Below, one piece after another: positions 1 to 6,617 of a DNA stretch of 11,915 nt (position 1 is the stretch's first letter; the number at the start of each line of letters is the position of its first letter). The DNA lies in contig JAHEEO010000080.1 of NCBI GenBank assembly GCA_024640665.1, positions 1 to 11,915 of the forward strand. The letters are read 5' to 3'. Below the pieces are notes generated by a model, which worked only from the letters and a program-made list of their open reading frames with translations, was not told the DNA's origin and ran no database searches. Origin of the DNA: Rhodospirillales bacterium. GTDB taxonomy: Bacteria; Pseudomonadota; Gammaproteobacteria; Steroidobacterales; Rariloculaceae. The translations under genes were made by a program, and so were the position numbers.

Positions 1-671
1 AGAGTTTTTCGGGAGCCGCAAAGGTGGTCGTTGTCGAACCCGCCGAGTCCATGACAACCGCCGCTGCGAATGCGCTGCTGAAGACGCTTGAAGAACCAAC
101 TGCCAAGACCATCCTGTTGTTGGTCAGTCACCGGCCCGGACAACTACCAGCCACTGTGCGAAGCCGTTGTCAGCAGTTGACGGTTCACCAGCCGGCAGCC
201 GCTGATATGGCCGATTGGCTTGCTATGCCTGCGGATTCCGCCAAACGCCTCGATTCCGCGCAAATCAGCCGCATGCATGTCTCGCCGCTTGCGCTCGCAC
301 AGCTGCTTGAAACCGGCGTATTAGAGCGCCAGGCCCAGCTTAGTGAGCAGATCGCGGGAATAGGCGAGCGTACGGCAAGTCCAATCGCGGTGGCGGATGA
401 GTGGGCAAAACTGGACGTAGATCACACTTTGGAATGGCTCAGCAGCGAACTGCGGGTTGCGATTCGTCAGCGATTCCTCGCTAACGCTTCGACCCTGATC
501 ACAGAATCGCGTTCGCCGACGTTGCATAATACTTTTCGAGGACTGGCCCTTCGGTCGCTTTTTGCGCGGCTCGATGAGGCTGAAACACTGCGCAATCAGC
601 TTGCTGGTGGAATCAATATCCAGTTGGCGCTGCGCGCATTGTTACTCGGTTTTCGTCCAGACAAGGAATGA
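1..671 (+). CDS. holB: DNA polymerase III delta' subunit, C-terminal part (5' end outside window)
   Basis: Delta' is a subunit of the clamp-loader complex that places the beta clamp on DNA. The reading frame is open from position 3 to the TGA at 669-671, so about 222 codons are visible. The family's usual length is about 330 residues, so the nucleotide-binding start and zinc-finger part lie upstream. Recognisable signatures are VVVVEPAESMTTAAANALLK followed by TLEEP (end of the AAA+ core) and the conserved RSRC clamp-loader motif (about positions 159-170). The rest is the all-helical C-terminal collar domain, which is poorly conserved. The stop overlaps the pilZ start as ATGA, indicating translational coupling. 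Upstream neighbours in related genomes are typically tmk and mltG, but they are not visible here. The first ATG/GTG inside the window should not be taken as the real start. Confidence 0.93.
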   Translation, partial: SFSGAAKVVVVEPAESMTTAAANALLKTLEEPTAKTILLLVSHRPGQLPATVRSRCQQLTVHQPAAADMADWLAMPADSAKRLDSAQISRMHVSPLALAQLLETGVLERQAQLSEQIAGIGERTASPIAVADEWAKLDVDHTLEWLSSELRVAIRQRFLANASTLITESRSPTLHNTFRGLALRSLFARLDEAETLRNQLAGGINIQLALRALLLGFRPDKE

Positions 672-1012
672 ACGTGAATAAGCCTGGGCTTCTCACACTC
701 ACAATTAAAGATAAAAGTGCGCTCTACTTGGCGTATATGCCTTTTGTGCGCAATGGCGGGTTGTTTATTCCAACCAATTCCAGCTATCGGCTTGGCGATG
801 AAGTCTTTATGTTGTTGAGCGTGATGGGCGAAGAAGAAAAGATACCGGTCGCTGGCCGCGTTATCTGGATAACCCCAAAAGGCGCGCAAGGCAAGCGCAC
901 GGCCGGCATTGGCGTACAGTTCAGCGAACAAGATCAGGGCAACACACAAAAGAGAATCGAAAACTATCTAGCTGGCGCGCTTGGCGGCGACAAACCGACT
1001 CATACGATTTAG
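668..1012 (+). CDS. pilZ: Type IV pilus assembly protein PilZ
   Basis: This is a 114-residue protein of the founding PilZ type, needed for type IV pilus assembly in Pseudomonas and Xanthomonas, where it contacts the PilB ATPase and the EAL protein FimX. Visible hallmarks are the N-terminal LTLTIKDKSALYLAYMPFV stretch, NGGLFIPTN (residues 29-37), YRLGDEVFMLL, KIPVAGRVIWITPKGAQG (about 58-75), GIGVQF (80-85) and the C-terminal YLAGAL and PTHT. Like PilZ proper, it lacks the RxxxR plus D/NxSxxG c-di-GMP-binding motifs at its N-terminus, so it probably does not bind c-di-GMP directly. The start overlaps the holB stop (ATGA at 668-671). In Pseudomonas the next gene is a TatD-type nuclease; here a convergent gene follows instead. 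The length is normal and nothing is broken. Confidence 0.95.
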   Translation: MNVNKPGLLTLTIKDKSALYLAYMPFVRNGGLFIPTNSSYRLGDEVFMLLSVMGEEEKIPVAGRVIWITPKGAQGKRTAGIGVQFSEQDQGNTQKRIENYLAGALGGDKPTHTI

Positions 1013-1056
1013 TCCGGCAGCTGCGCTAGGGCGTCGGCTTCGAATGGGCGCCGGAA

Positions 1057-1080
1057 TTCTGGGGATTGCGGCCCACAGAA
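1057..1080. other. Inverted repeat between convergent genes
   Basis: TTCTGGGG (1057-1064) pairs with CCC-A-CAGAA (1072-1080): eight pairs, one bulged A at 1075, and a 7-nt loop. It lies in the 92-bp gap between the convergent 3' ends of pilZ and the cNMP/rhodanese gene. No T-run follows on either strand, so it is not a classical intrinsic terminator. It could still help end transcription or stabilise 3' ends. Confidence 0.3.
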
Positions 1081-1104
1081 CGGGCACCCAGACCGGGATA
1101 ACAG

Positions 1105-2169
1105 CTAGCTTTGAGAGACGATTTTTTGCAGCGAAGTATGGTTGAGTCCGCCGCTGAGGACATGGGTTTGAAAGCCCCGTCCATTCAATATGAAAGCGGC
1201 TGCAGAACTACGCCGCCCTGTATCGCAGCACACGACATATGGCACGCTGGTATCAAGCGTCTTGAGTTTCAAGCGAATGAAGTAAAGCGGCACATTGACG
1301 GCGTCATCGTTGTGATAGGCCTCAAACTCGCTGGGTAAGCGCACGTCCAGCCATTTACCGCCACTGGCCACAATTTGTTCTGCACGCTCGAGATCCACCC
1401 AATCAAGCATGGGTTCATTGAGCAGCGTTTGAAAATCTTCGTTTGCGAGCCTCATCAGTGAACCATCGGTCGCCATGACAACTGTCGCGTTGCGCTTGGA
1501 TTCCGAGATGAGCGCTTCTTCACCGAAAGTATCGCCCACCTCGAGCTCCGCCAACCGAATGCCCTCTTTGTTGAGCGGCGTTTCCCGCGTAACGACGCAA
1601 CTGCCGCGCGTGATAATGTAGAAATAGTCGCCATCGTCACCTTGTTTGATGACAACGTCGCCCGCGCGCACGTTTACCTGCTGCAAGCGCATGAATATCG
1701 CCTGAATGTTTGCCGGCGGTATCTTATGAAAGGCCTTGGTTTGCAGCAGAATCGTCATCCAATCGTCGCTGGCTTCTGCAAACTCGTCGCCCAGCGCAGC
1801 CACTTCGTAAGAGCCCGTTTGGTCCCATGTCAGCATGACGTCTAGCAGGTCGCTGTCGAGCACAATGTATTCAATAGGGGTGGTTGCCTTTACCGTACAC
1901 CGGCGTGGCAACTGTGGCGAAAGCGGATGCATCGACGATGTGCTTCCGCCCGTGACGGTGCTCACAATTTCGCCATCTTTCTCCAGCGAAACAGTACCCG
2001 CCAGGACGTAAACCGTGATCTTCTTGGAGTCGCCGGCACGAAACAACACAGTTCCAGCTGGCGCCTGAAGAATTTCGGTCTTCTTAACCAGCGCAGTGAG
2101 GTTGTCCTGCTTCAGGCCGTCGAGTGGCGACAGCTCTTCGAGCTGGGCGATACTGATTGGCTTACCCAT
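1105..2169 (-). CDS. Two cyclic-nucleotide-binding domains fused to a rhodanese domain
   Basis: This is a 354-residue soluble protein with no signal peptide or membrane segment. Residues about 15-125 form a first cNMP-binding-like beta-roll (PAGTVLFRAGDS ... YVLAGTVSLEKDGE). It lacks the FGE phosphate-binding cassette. Residues about 143-252 form a second one with a recognisable cassette, FGEEAL (215-220) then RNATV with Arg226, compatible with cyclic-nucleotide binding. Residues about 262-350 are a rhodanese domain: WLDVR (273-277) and the active-site loop C315-D-T-G-R-R-S, with Cys315 as persulfide carrier. The likely role is a cNMP- or redox-responsive sulfurtransferase or sensor; the substrate is unknown. 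There is no DNA-binding HTH, so it is not a CRP-type activator. It lies 99 bp downstream of the FadJ gene on the same strand, so it may be co-transcribed or have its own promoter. The ATG at 2169 has only a weak ribosome-binding site. Confidence 0.85.
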   Translation of the reverse strand: MGKPISIAQLEELSPLDGLKQDNLTALVKKTEILQAPAGTVLFRAGDSKKITVYVLAGTVSLEKDGEIVSTVTGGSTSSMHPLSPQLPRRCTVKATTPIEYIVLDSDLLDVMLTWDQTGSYEVAALGDEFAEASDDWMTILLQTKAFHKIPPANIQAIFMRLQQVNVRAGDVVIKQGDDGDYFYIITRGSCVVTRETPLNKEGIRLAELEVGDTFGEEALISESKRNATVVMATDGSLMRLANEDFQTLLNEPMLDWVDLERAEQIVASGGKWLDVRLPSEFEAYHNDDAVNVPLYFIRLKLKTLDTSVPYVVCCDTGRRSSAAAFILNGRGFQTHVLSGGLNHTSLQKIVSQS

Positions 2170-2268
2170 AAGTGATGGCCGTTGAAAACATAGAAAAGGC
2201 GTTGAACTGTTTGATTTCGCGCGGCGCGCAGTCTAACACAGGAGTCAGGTCCTCCAGTATTGCGCACT
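2170..2268 (-). other. Short gap between the FadJ-like and cNMP/rhodanese genes
   Basis: These 99 bp separate two same-strand genes. They contain a GC-rich self-complementary run (GCGCGGCGCGC near 2219-2229) and a weak GGAG/CTCC inverted repeat near 2241-2254, but no convincing terminator or promoter. I see no supported gene here. Confidence 0.3.
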
Positions 2269-4311
2269 TCACGTCTTGAGCGCGTCCCAACCAGGCCGCG
2301 GCTTGAAGTGTTCGCCATACTTTTCGGCCAGCGCCGTTAGCTGCGCAACGATAGATTCGACCCCTCTGACCCTTGCATAGTGGAGCGGGCCGCCCCGAAA
2401 TGGTGCAAAACCGGTACCAAAGATAACACCGGCATCGACCAGGTCCGGGTCGTCGACGACGCCTTCCTCGACGCAGGCAACGCATTCATTTAGAAGCGGC
2501 AGAATGAGACGGTCCTGGAGTTCTTGATCAAACTGTGCGGCCGGACCTGGACGCTTCTGCACCTTGCCATCTGCGTACACGTAGAATCCTTCTCCAGACT
2601 TTTTGCCCAGTTTACCGCTTTCGACCATGTCGATGAGTTCCTGCGGCGGCTCTGCACGCAATGTCTCGCTCAGAATTCGGGCGACATGCAGCGCGACGTC
2701 GAGGCCGACTTGATCGGCAAGCTCAACCGGGCCTACGGGCATACCGAAAGCCACCGCGGCTGCATCAATGGCCTCGATTGAATAGCCATCGGAGCGCGCC
2801 CGAAGGGCTTCGAGCATGTACGGGAGCAGCACGCGATTGACGACAAACCCTGGCGCGCTCCGGCAGGGCAACGGCAGTTTGTCTATCTGAGTAACAAAGG
2901 CCGTCGCACGTGTGATGACATCTGTGTCGGTGTTTTCTCCATGAATAACTTCAACGAGTGGAAGCTTGGCAACCGGGTTGAAAAAGTGGAGCCCAACCAA
3001 GCGTTCCGGTGCCTGCAACGTTGCGGCCATATCTTCGATTCGCAGGCTCGATGTATTGCTAGCCAAAATTGTATTTGGCATTGCGGTCGATTCAACAGCG
3101 CTGAATACTTTCTGCTTAATATCGAGACGTTCGACAATCGCTTCGATAACGACGTCGGCATCCGCCTGGCCAGCGCCGGACCCGTCACTGCGTAAGCGTG
3201 CCTTTGCCGCGTCGGCCGCACCGGGTGCCTTGAGCTGCTTTGCAAAGAGTTTCGACGCGCGAGTCTGTGCTGTTTCAATTGCTTCAGGAGCCTGGTCCTG
3301 AAGTGTTACTTCTAAACCTCGAAGTGCACACCAGCTGGCGATATCTCCGCCCATTACACCTGCACCGATAACATGCACGCGCTTAACATCTTTAGATTTC
3401 GGCGCCAGATTCTTCAGCTGTTCTCGAAGCCTATACACCCTGACCAAATTCCGGCTTGTTTCGGTAACGAATAGTTGACCGATAGAATTTGCTTCGGCTT
3501 TGTATGCTTGTTTACCTTTACCGCCGTAGCGAACCCATAAGTCGAGCATTGCGTATGGTGCAGGGTAGTGACTCGGATTGGCTCGACGTGAGACTTGCGC
3601 GCGCACCTGCTTCGCGATAAATGGGCGCACGAGTTTGAGGTTGAGTATTCGCTGAACCAGGCCGGCCTTCTGCTTGCGTGGCCGCGATAACAATATCTGC
3701 TTGGCGGCATCCAATAAAGAGTTCGCCGATGTGAGCTGGTCGACCAGGCCAGCCCGCTTTGCTTCTACGGCAGAGAGGAGTCGACCTGAGAGTATCAGGT
3801 CGAGCGCGCGCTGAGGGCCCAGCAGTGCCACCGTTCGAATAGTGCCGCCGAACCCGGGTTGGATGCCCAGTTGCACCTCAGGCAGCCCAAGGCGGCGATC
3901 ATAGGATTCGATTGCCACCCGATAGTCGCAGGCAAGCGCAAGTTCGAGCCCGCCGCCCAATGCAAATCCATTGATGGCTGCAACACTGGGAATTTCGAGG
4001 TCTTCAATTTTTTGCAGAATGCGTTGGCCGTCAGCGGCCAGTCGCGCACCTGCTTCAGCAGTGTCGATGTGGTCGAACTCGCTTATGTCGGCGCCAAATA
4101 CGAACCCCGAAGATTTGGCCGAAGCAATGATCAGGCCGCGTGCGCTGGAATCACTTGCAACAGTGTCCAGTAAGGTATCCAGTTCGGCTAGCACTTCGTG
4201 CGACAGTACGTTGCTGCTTGCATCGGCTTTGTCCAATGCCAGGCAGATGACTTGCTCCGAGTCTTTCTCGACATTCCAATGGCGAAACTGCTGCGAATTA
4301 TTTTCGATCAC
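2269..4311 (-). CDS. fadJ: Bifunctional enoyl-CoA hydratase / 3-hydroxyacyl-CoA dehydrogenase (FadJ/FadB alpha-subunit type)
   Basis: This is a beta-oxidation multienzyme of 680 residues (E. coli FadB 729, FadJ 714). The N-terminal crotonase domain is about residues 12-200. It carries FGADI (72-76), the CoA/oxyanion segment AAINGFALGGGLELALACDY, and the catalytic pair Glu123 and Glu145, matching FadB Glu119 and Glu139. A linker runs to about 310. The NAD-binding Rossmann domain begins VHVIGAGVMGG (GAGVMG 316-321). ASNTSS and LHFFNP follow, with the His442/Glu454 dyad at the same 12-residue spacing as FadB His450/Glu462. The two C-terminal dehydrogenase repeats follow (VVNRVLLPYMLEA, FGTGFAPFRGGP). 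No thiolase gene (fadI/fadA) is adjacent; the beta partner must lie elsewhere. The start is GTG at 4309-4311, supported by TAGGA just upstream. It sits 31 bp downstream of the EEP gene. FadJ versus FadB is not settled by sequence alone. Confidence 0.93.
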   Translation of the reverse strand: MIENNSQQFRHWNVEKDSEQVICLALDKADASSNVLSHEVLAELDTLLDTVASDSSARGLIIASAKSSGFVFGADISEFDHIDTAEAGARLAADGQRILQKIEDLEIPSVAAINGFALGGGLELALACDYRVAIESYDRRLGLPEVQLGIQPGFGGTIRTVALLGPQRALDLILSGRLLSAVEAKRAGLVDQLTSANSLLDAAKQILLSRPRKQKAGLVQRILNLKLVRPFIAKQVRAQVSRRANPSHYPAPYAMLDLWVRYGGKGKQAYKAEANSIGQLFVTETSRNLVRVYRLREQLKNLAPKSKDVKRVHVIGAGVMGGDIASWCALRGLEVTLQDQAPEAIETAQTRASKLFAKQLKAPGAADAAKARLRSDGSGAGQADADVVIEAIVERLDIKQKVFSAVESTAMPNTILASNTSSLRIEDMAATLQAPERLVGLHFFNPVAKLPLVEVIHGENTDTDVITRATAFVTQIDKLPLPCRSAPGFVVNRVLLPYMLEALRARSDGYSIEAIDAAAVAFGMPVGPVELADQVGLDVALHVARILSETLRAEPPQELIDMVESGKLGKKSGEGFYVYADGKVQKRPGPAAQFDQELQDRLILPLLNECVACVEEGVVDDPDLVDAGVIFGTGFAPFRGGPLHYARVRGVESIVAQLTALAEKYGEHFKPRPGWDALKT

Positions 4312-4342
4312 CGTTTCCTAACTCCCAAAGAAGGGGCTGCAG

Positions 4343-5101
4343 TTACGCAGCTTCCTGTGATTTCTTGCTGTCGATTTCGAAGTCGCAGATTAATGGCAGG
4401 TGATCTGAAAAGGCGACATTAGGAATCGAAAAATTGGTGACCGTAATGCCCTTGCTGTACAGGACAAAATCGAGTTCTTTGCGGGGCGCGTGGCTTGGGT
4501 ACGATGGCTGACTATTTAGATTCGCGCTGCGCAATCCGGTGGCCTTCATAAACAAAAATATTTCGTGTTCGCCCCAAAACGTGTTGAAGTCCCCAGCAAT
4601 AATCACCGGTTTGTTGGTTTTCTCAACAAGGTCGTGCAGAGAACGCAGTTGGCCTTGCCTGTGGCGATACTTGAGCGATAAATGCACAAGAAACACTGCA
4701 CACTCTTCGAGTTCCAGTTCGATAATCAGGCGTTTAATGCCACTGTCAAAGTAGTGAAATCGCTCGCCGTGGACGCGCGGTGCAGCGAGTAGGGCGTTGC
4801 CCTGCTTTCTTACGATTGGCAGTCGCAAATTAAAAGAACTGGCGCCGTATTTGCATTGGTAGACAGAATAGTGGCCGATCGCCGATGCGATTTGCTCTGC
4901 TTGGTTTACCAACCGAGTGCGGATCGAACCAGTGTCGACCTCAACTAAGCCAACCAAGTCCGGATCTTGTTGACGGATGAATTCCGTGATCTTGTCGAGG
5001 TTTTTTCGGTTGCCGAGAATATAGCCGGCGCCAGGTATTGGCCAATGGACAGACGTTCCCAGCCCGACGGCATAGCGTATGTTGTAGAGGAGTAATCGCA
5101 T
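4343..5101 (-). CDS. Endonuclease/exonuclease/phosphatase (EEP) superfamily hydrolase
   Basis: This is a 252-residue metal-dependent phosphoesterase of the DNase I-like fold, without a signal peptide, so cytoplasmic. The full set of fold residues is visible: Asn7 in MRLLLYNIRY, metal ligand Glu54 in GLVEVD, His140 in LVHLSLKY, Asp171 and Asn173 in AGDFNTFWGEHE, Asp211 in ELDFVLY, and Asp233-His234 in FSDHLPLICDF. The family covers nucleases, sphingomyelinases, inositol-phosphate phosphatases and lipid phosphodiesterases. The motifs do not say which substrate is used here. The start at 5101 places the first beta strand at residue 2, as usual for the family, although no Shine-Dalgarno is evident. 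It is divergent from the TIR-like gene, 97 bp from that gene's preferred start, and 31 bp upstream of the FadJ gene, with which it may form an operon. Confidence 0.87.
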   Translation of the reverse strand: MRLLLYNIRYAVGLGTSVHWPIPGAGYILGNRKNLDKITEFIRQQDPDLVGLVEVDTGSIRTRLVNQAEQIASAIGHYSVYQCKYGASSFNLRLPIVRKQGNALLAAPRVHGERFHYFDSGIKRLIIELELEECAVFLVHLSLKYRHRQGQLRSLHDLVEKTNKPVIIAGDFNTFWGEHEIFLFMKATGLRSANLNSQPSYPSHAPRKELDFVLYSKGITVTNFSIPNVAFSDHLPLICDFEIDSKKSQEAA

Positions 5102-5198
5102 ATGGTTAGTTTACCGAATCGTGCTGGGGTTTATTGCATATTCTTATGTGCCCAGGTACGGTCAGGCTCATGTCTCGATTGATGCTTGGTACGGACTG
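5102..5198. promoter_or_regulatory. Divergent intergenic region between EEP and TIR-like genes
   Basis: This 97-bp region must hold start signals for both genes. A weak -35-like TTTACC (5110-5115) and A/T-rich CATATT (about 5137-5142) are the best I can see in the + direction. Neither is close to consensus. The frame of the + gene is open upstream to a GTG at 5121, but the residues that would be added do not resemble the family. Confidence 0.3.
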
Positions 5199-5651
5199 AT
5201 GTCGCAAGAAAACCCCATACGAATATTTGTAACTCATTGTTTTTCTGCAAGCGATGACTATCTTCGTTTTTTCGAGTTTCTTGAGAGTTCCAAGAATTTC
5301 TTCTACAGAAATTGCAGCGATCCGGATGCTGTGACAGTCGGCGGCGGTACGGAGGCCCTGCGGGAAGAATTGCGGCGCCAAATCGCGCAGGCGGAGATTG
5401 TCATCGCGCTCGATAGCACCTATCAACAGAATAGAGATTTGCTGGTGTTTCAATTGAATGCCGCGCAAGCGAGCGACAAGCCGATCGTTGCCATGGAGCT
5501 TTATGGGCAAGTGATGGATATTGCTGATGAAGTCAAGAAACGAACCAACGCGGTGGCACCTTGGAATGAGCGCATGATGGTAGACATTATTCTGCGCGAA
5601 GCGAGACATGAAGCAACGAACCGATGGGATGTGATCGAATTCGAACTCTAG
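5199..5651 (+). CDS. TIR-like domain protein (MTH538 / ThsB-type fold)
   Basis: This is a single-domain protein of 150 residues, cytoplasmic. The pattern is that of the MTH538 TIR-like family: beta strand IRIFVTHCF at residues 7-15, then DDYLRFFEFLES, FFYRNCSDPDA (34-44), EALREELRRQI (52-62), the strand EIVIALDSTY (66-75), LLVFQLNAAQASDKPIVAMEL (about 81-101), and a C-terminal VAPWNERMMVDIILREA. This family includes the Thoeris sensor ThsB, which makes cyclic ADP-ribose-type signals, but also many proteins of unknown role. I cannot assign catalytic residues with confidence. I chose ATG 5199 because the fold begins a few residues later; the GTG at 5121 would add 26 residues that look non-family. 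It ends 6 bp before the GDPD gene and is in the same frame. No ThsA-like effector is visible nearby. Confidence 0.75.
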   Translation: MSQENPIRIFVTHCFSASDDYLRFFEFLESSKNFFYRNCSDPDAVTVGGGTEALREELRRQIAQAEIVIALDSTYQQNRDLLVFQLNAAQASDKPIVAMELYGQVMDIADEVKKRTNAVAPWNERMMVDIILREARHEATNRWDVIEFEL

Positions 5652-5657
5652 CCCGCG

Positions 5658-6578
5658 ATGGCTAAACCGAGCGTCATCGCGCATCGGGGTGCGAGCGGCT
5701 ATCTGCCGGAACATACCCAAGAGTCAAAAGTCCTGGCGCACGCCATGGGCGCAGATTTCCTGGAGCAAGACGTCATAGCTTCCCGTGACGGTGTCTTGAT
5801 TGTCTTGCACGATATCTATCTCGATGCAGTCACCGATGTCGCACTCCGTTATCCGAACCGGGCGCGCGATGACGGCCATTTCTACGCCATTGACTTCGAC
5901 TATGCAGAGATCCAGGCTCTGTCTGTGCATGAGCGCAGTAACGGTTCAAACGATGGGCCGTTGTTTCCTGGTCGATTTCCGCGCGAGCTCGGGCAGTTCA
6001 AGGTCGCGAGTCTAGAAGCGGAGATAGAGCTGGTGCAGGGCCTGAATTCGACGACAGGACGGGGCGCCGGCATTTACCCCGAGATCAAGGACCCGGCTTG
6101 GCATCATCAGCATGGCATCGACCTTGCTCGCTCAATGCTGACGTTGCTGCAAGCGAGTGGTTATTCGTCTGCAAGCGAGCAGATTTTTCTGCAGTGTTTC
6201 GATGCCACGGAACTACGCCGAGTGCGAAATGAATTGGGTGCGTCAATCCAGCTGGTACAACTCTTAGGTCGCGAGGACGATCACTCAGAATCTGCACTGC
6301 GTAAAATTTCCACCTATGCCGACGGCATTGGGCCATCTTATTTCGATCTGATAGAAGTGACGAACACTGGCATCAAGCCGTCCGCCCTGTGTTCGATCGC
6401 ACATGACCTTGGCCTGGTAGTCCATCCATACACTTTCAGGCGCGATCAGCTGCCGCCGTTTGCAACGAGTTTTCCAGAGTTATTGCAGTTCTTTATGGCC
6501 GAAGTGGGCGTAGACGGCCTGTTTACAGACTTTACCGACATCGCGGTTGGCGTTCGGGACCGATTGAATCTAGACTAG
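5658..6578 (+). CDS. Glycerophosphodiester phosphodiesterase, GlpQ-like, cytoplasmic
   Basis: It hydrolyses glycerophosphodiesters (phospholipid head-group products) to sn-glycerol 3-phosphate and an alcohol. The protein has 306 residues. The GDPD catalytic set is present: His9-Arg10 in IAHRGASGYLPEHT, Glu36 and Asp38 in LEQDV, His51 in VLHD, Glu142 and Lys144 in YPEIKDP, and the late VVHPYTF and GLFTDF strands. The insert with YPNRARDDGHFYAIDFDYAEI resembles the periplasmic GlpQ branch rather than short UgpQ. There is no signal peptide: the HRGASG motif starts at residue 9, and a TAG at 5649-5651, three codons upstream in frame, rules out a longer N-terminus. It should therefore act in the cytoplasm. 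It follows the TIR-like gene by 6 bp and probably shares its transcript. A ribosome-binding site is not obvious, consistent with coupling to the upstream gene. Confidence 0.92.
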   Translation: MAKPSVIAHRGASGYLPEHTQESKVLAHAMGADFLEQDVIASRDGVLIVLHDIYLDAVTDVALRYPNRARDDGHFYAIDFDYAEIQALSVHERSNGSNDGPLFPGRFPRELGQFKVASLEAEIELVQGLNSTTGRGAGIYPEIKDPAWHHQHGIDLARSMLTLLQASGYSSASEQIFLQCFDATELRRVRNELGASIQLVQLLGREDDHSESALRKISTYADGIGPSYFDLIEVTNTGIKPSALCSIAHDLGLVVHPYTFRRDQLPPFATSFPELLQFFMAEVGVDGLFTDFTDIAVGVRDRLNLD

Positions 6579-6603
6579 CCATTAGGCTCGCGGTGGATCG
6601 TCC

Positions 6604-6610
6604 GAGGGGG
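6604..6610 (+). promoter_or_regulatory. Strong Shine-Dalgarno for the secreted six-Cys protein
   Basis: GAGGGGG lies 7 nt before the ATG at 6618. It fixes this start and therefore the unusually long N-terminal part of the signal peptide. Confidence 0.6.
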
Positions 6611-6617
6611 AACCCTA

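Noticed and set aside
596..949. 117-codon frame on the - strand across holB end and pilZ
   Set aside because: It is fully covered by two well recognised + strand genes, and its product shows no family pattern.
668..1012. PilZ as a c-di-GMP receptor for the EAL protein in the same window
   Set aside because: The protein lacks the RxxxR and D/NxSxxG binding motifs, and the EAL gene is 8 kb away with a different, membrane-sensor architecture from FimX.
2162..2485. 107-codon frame on the - strand overlapping the FadJ 3' end and the gap to the cNMP gene
   Set aside because: Most of it lies out of frame inside FadJ; the Arg-rich start is a typical shadow of a GC-biased gene.
3971..4321. 116-codon frame on the + strand opposite the FadJ N-terminus
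   Set aside because: It is antisense to the crotonase domain, whose catalytic residues are intact; no supporting start signal.
5199..5651. Calling the TIR-like gene a Thoeris defence system
   Set aside because: Only the ThsB-like fold is present. No ThsA (SIR2/SLOG or TM effector) or other defence gene lies in the window, and the neighbours are metabolic-looking hydrolases.
5106..5720. Long open frame (204 codons) on the - strand opposite the TIR-like gene
   Set aside because: The + strand reading has clear TIR-like family motifs throughout and tight spacing to GDPD. The antisense product has no recognisable motif and overlaps the GDPD start.
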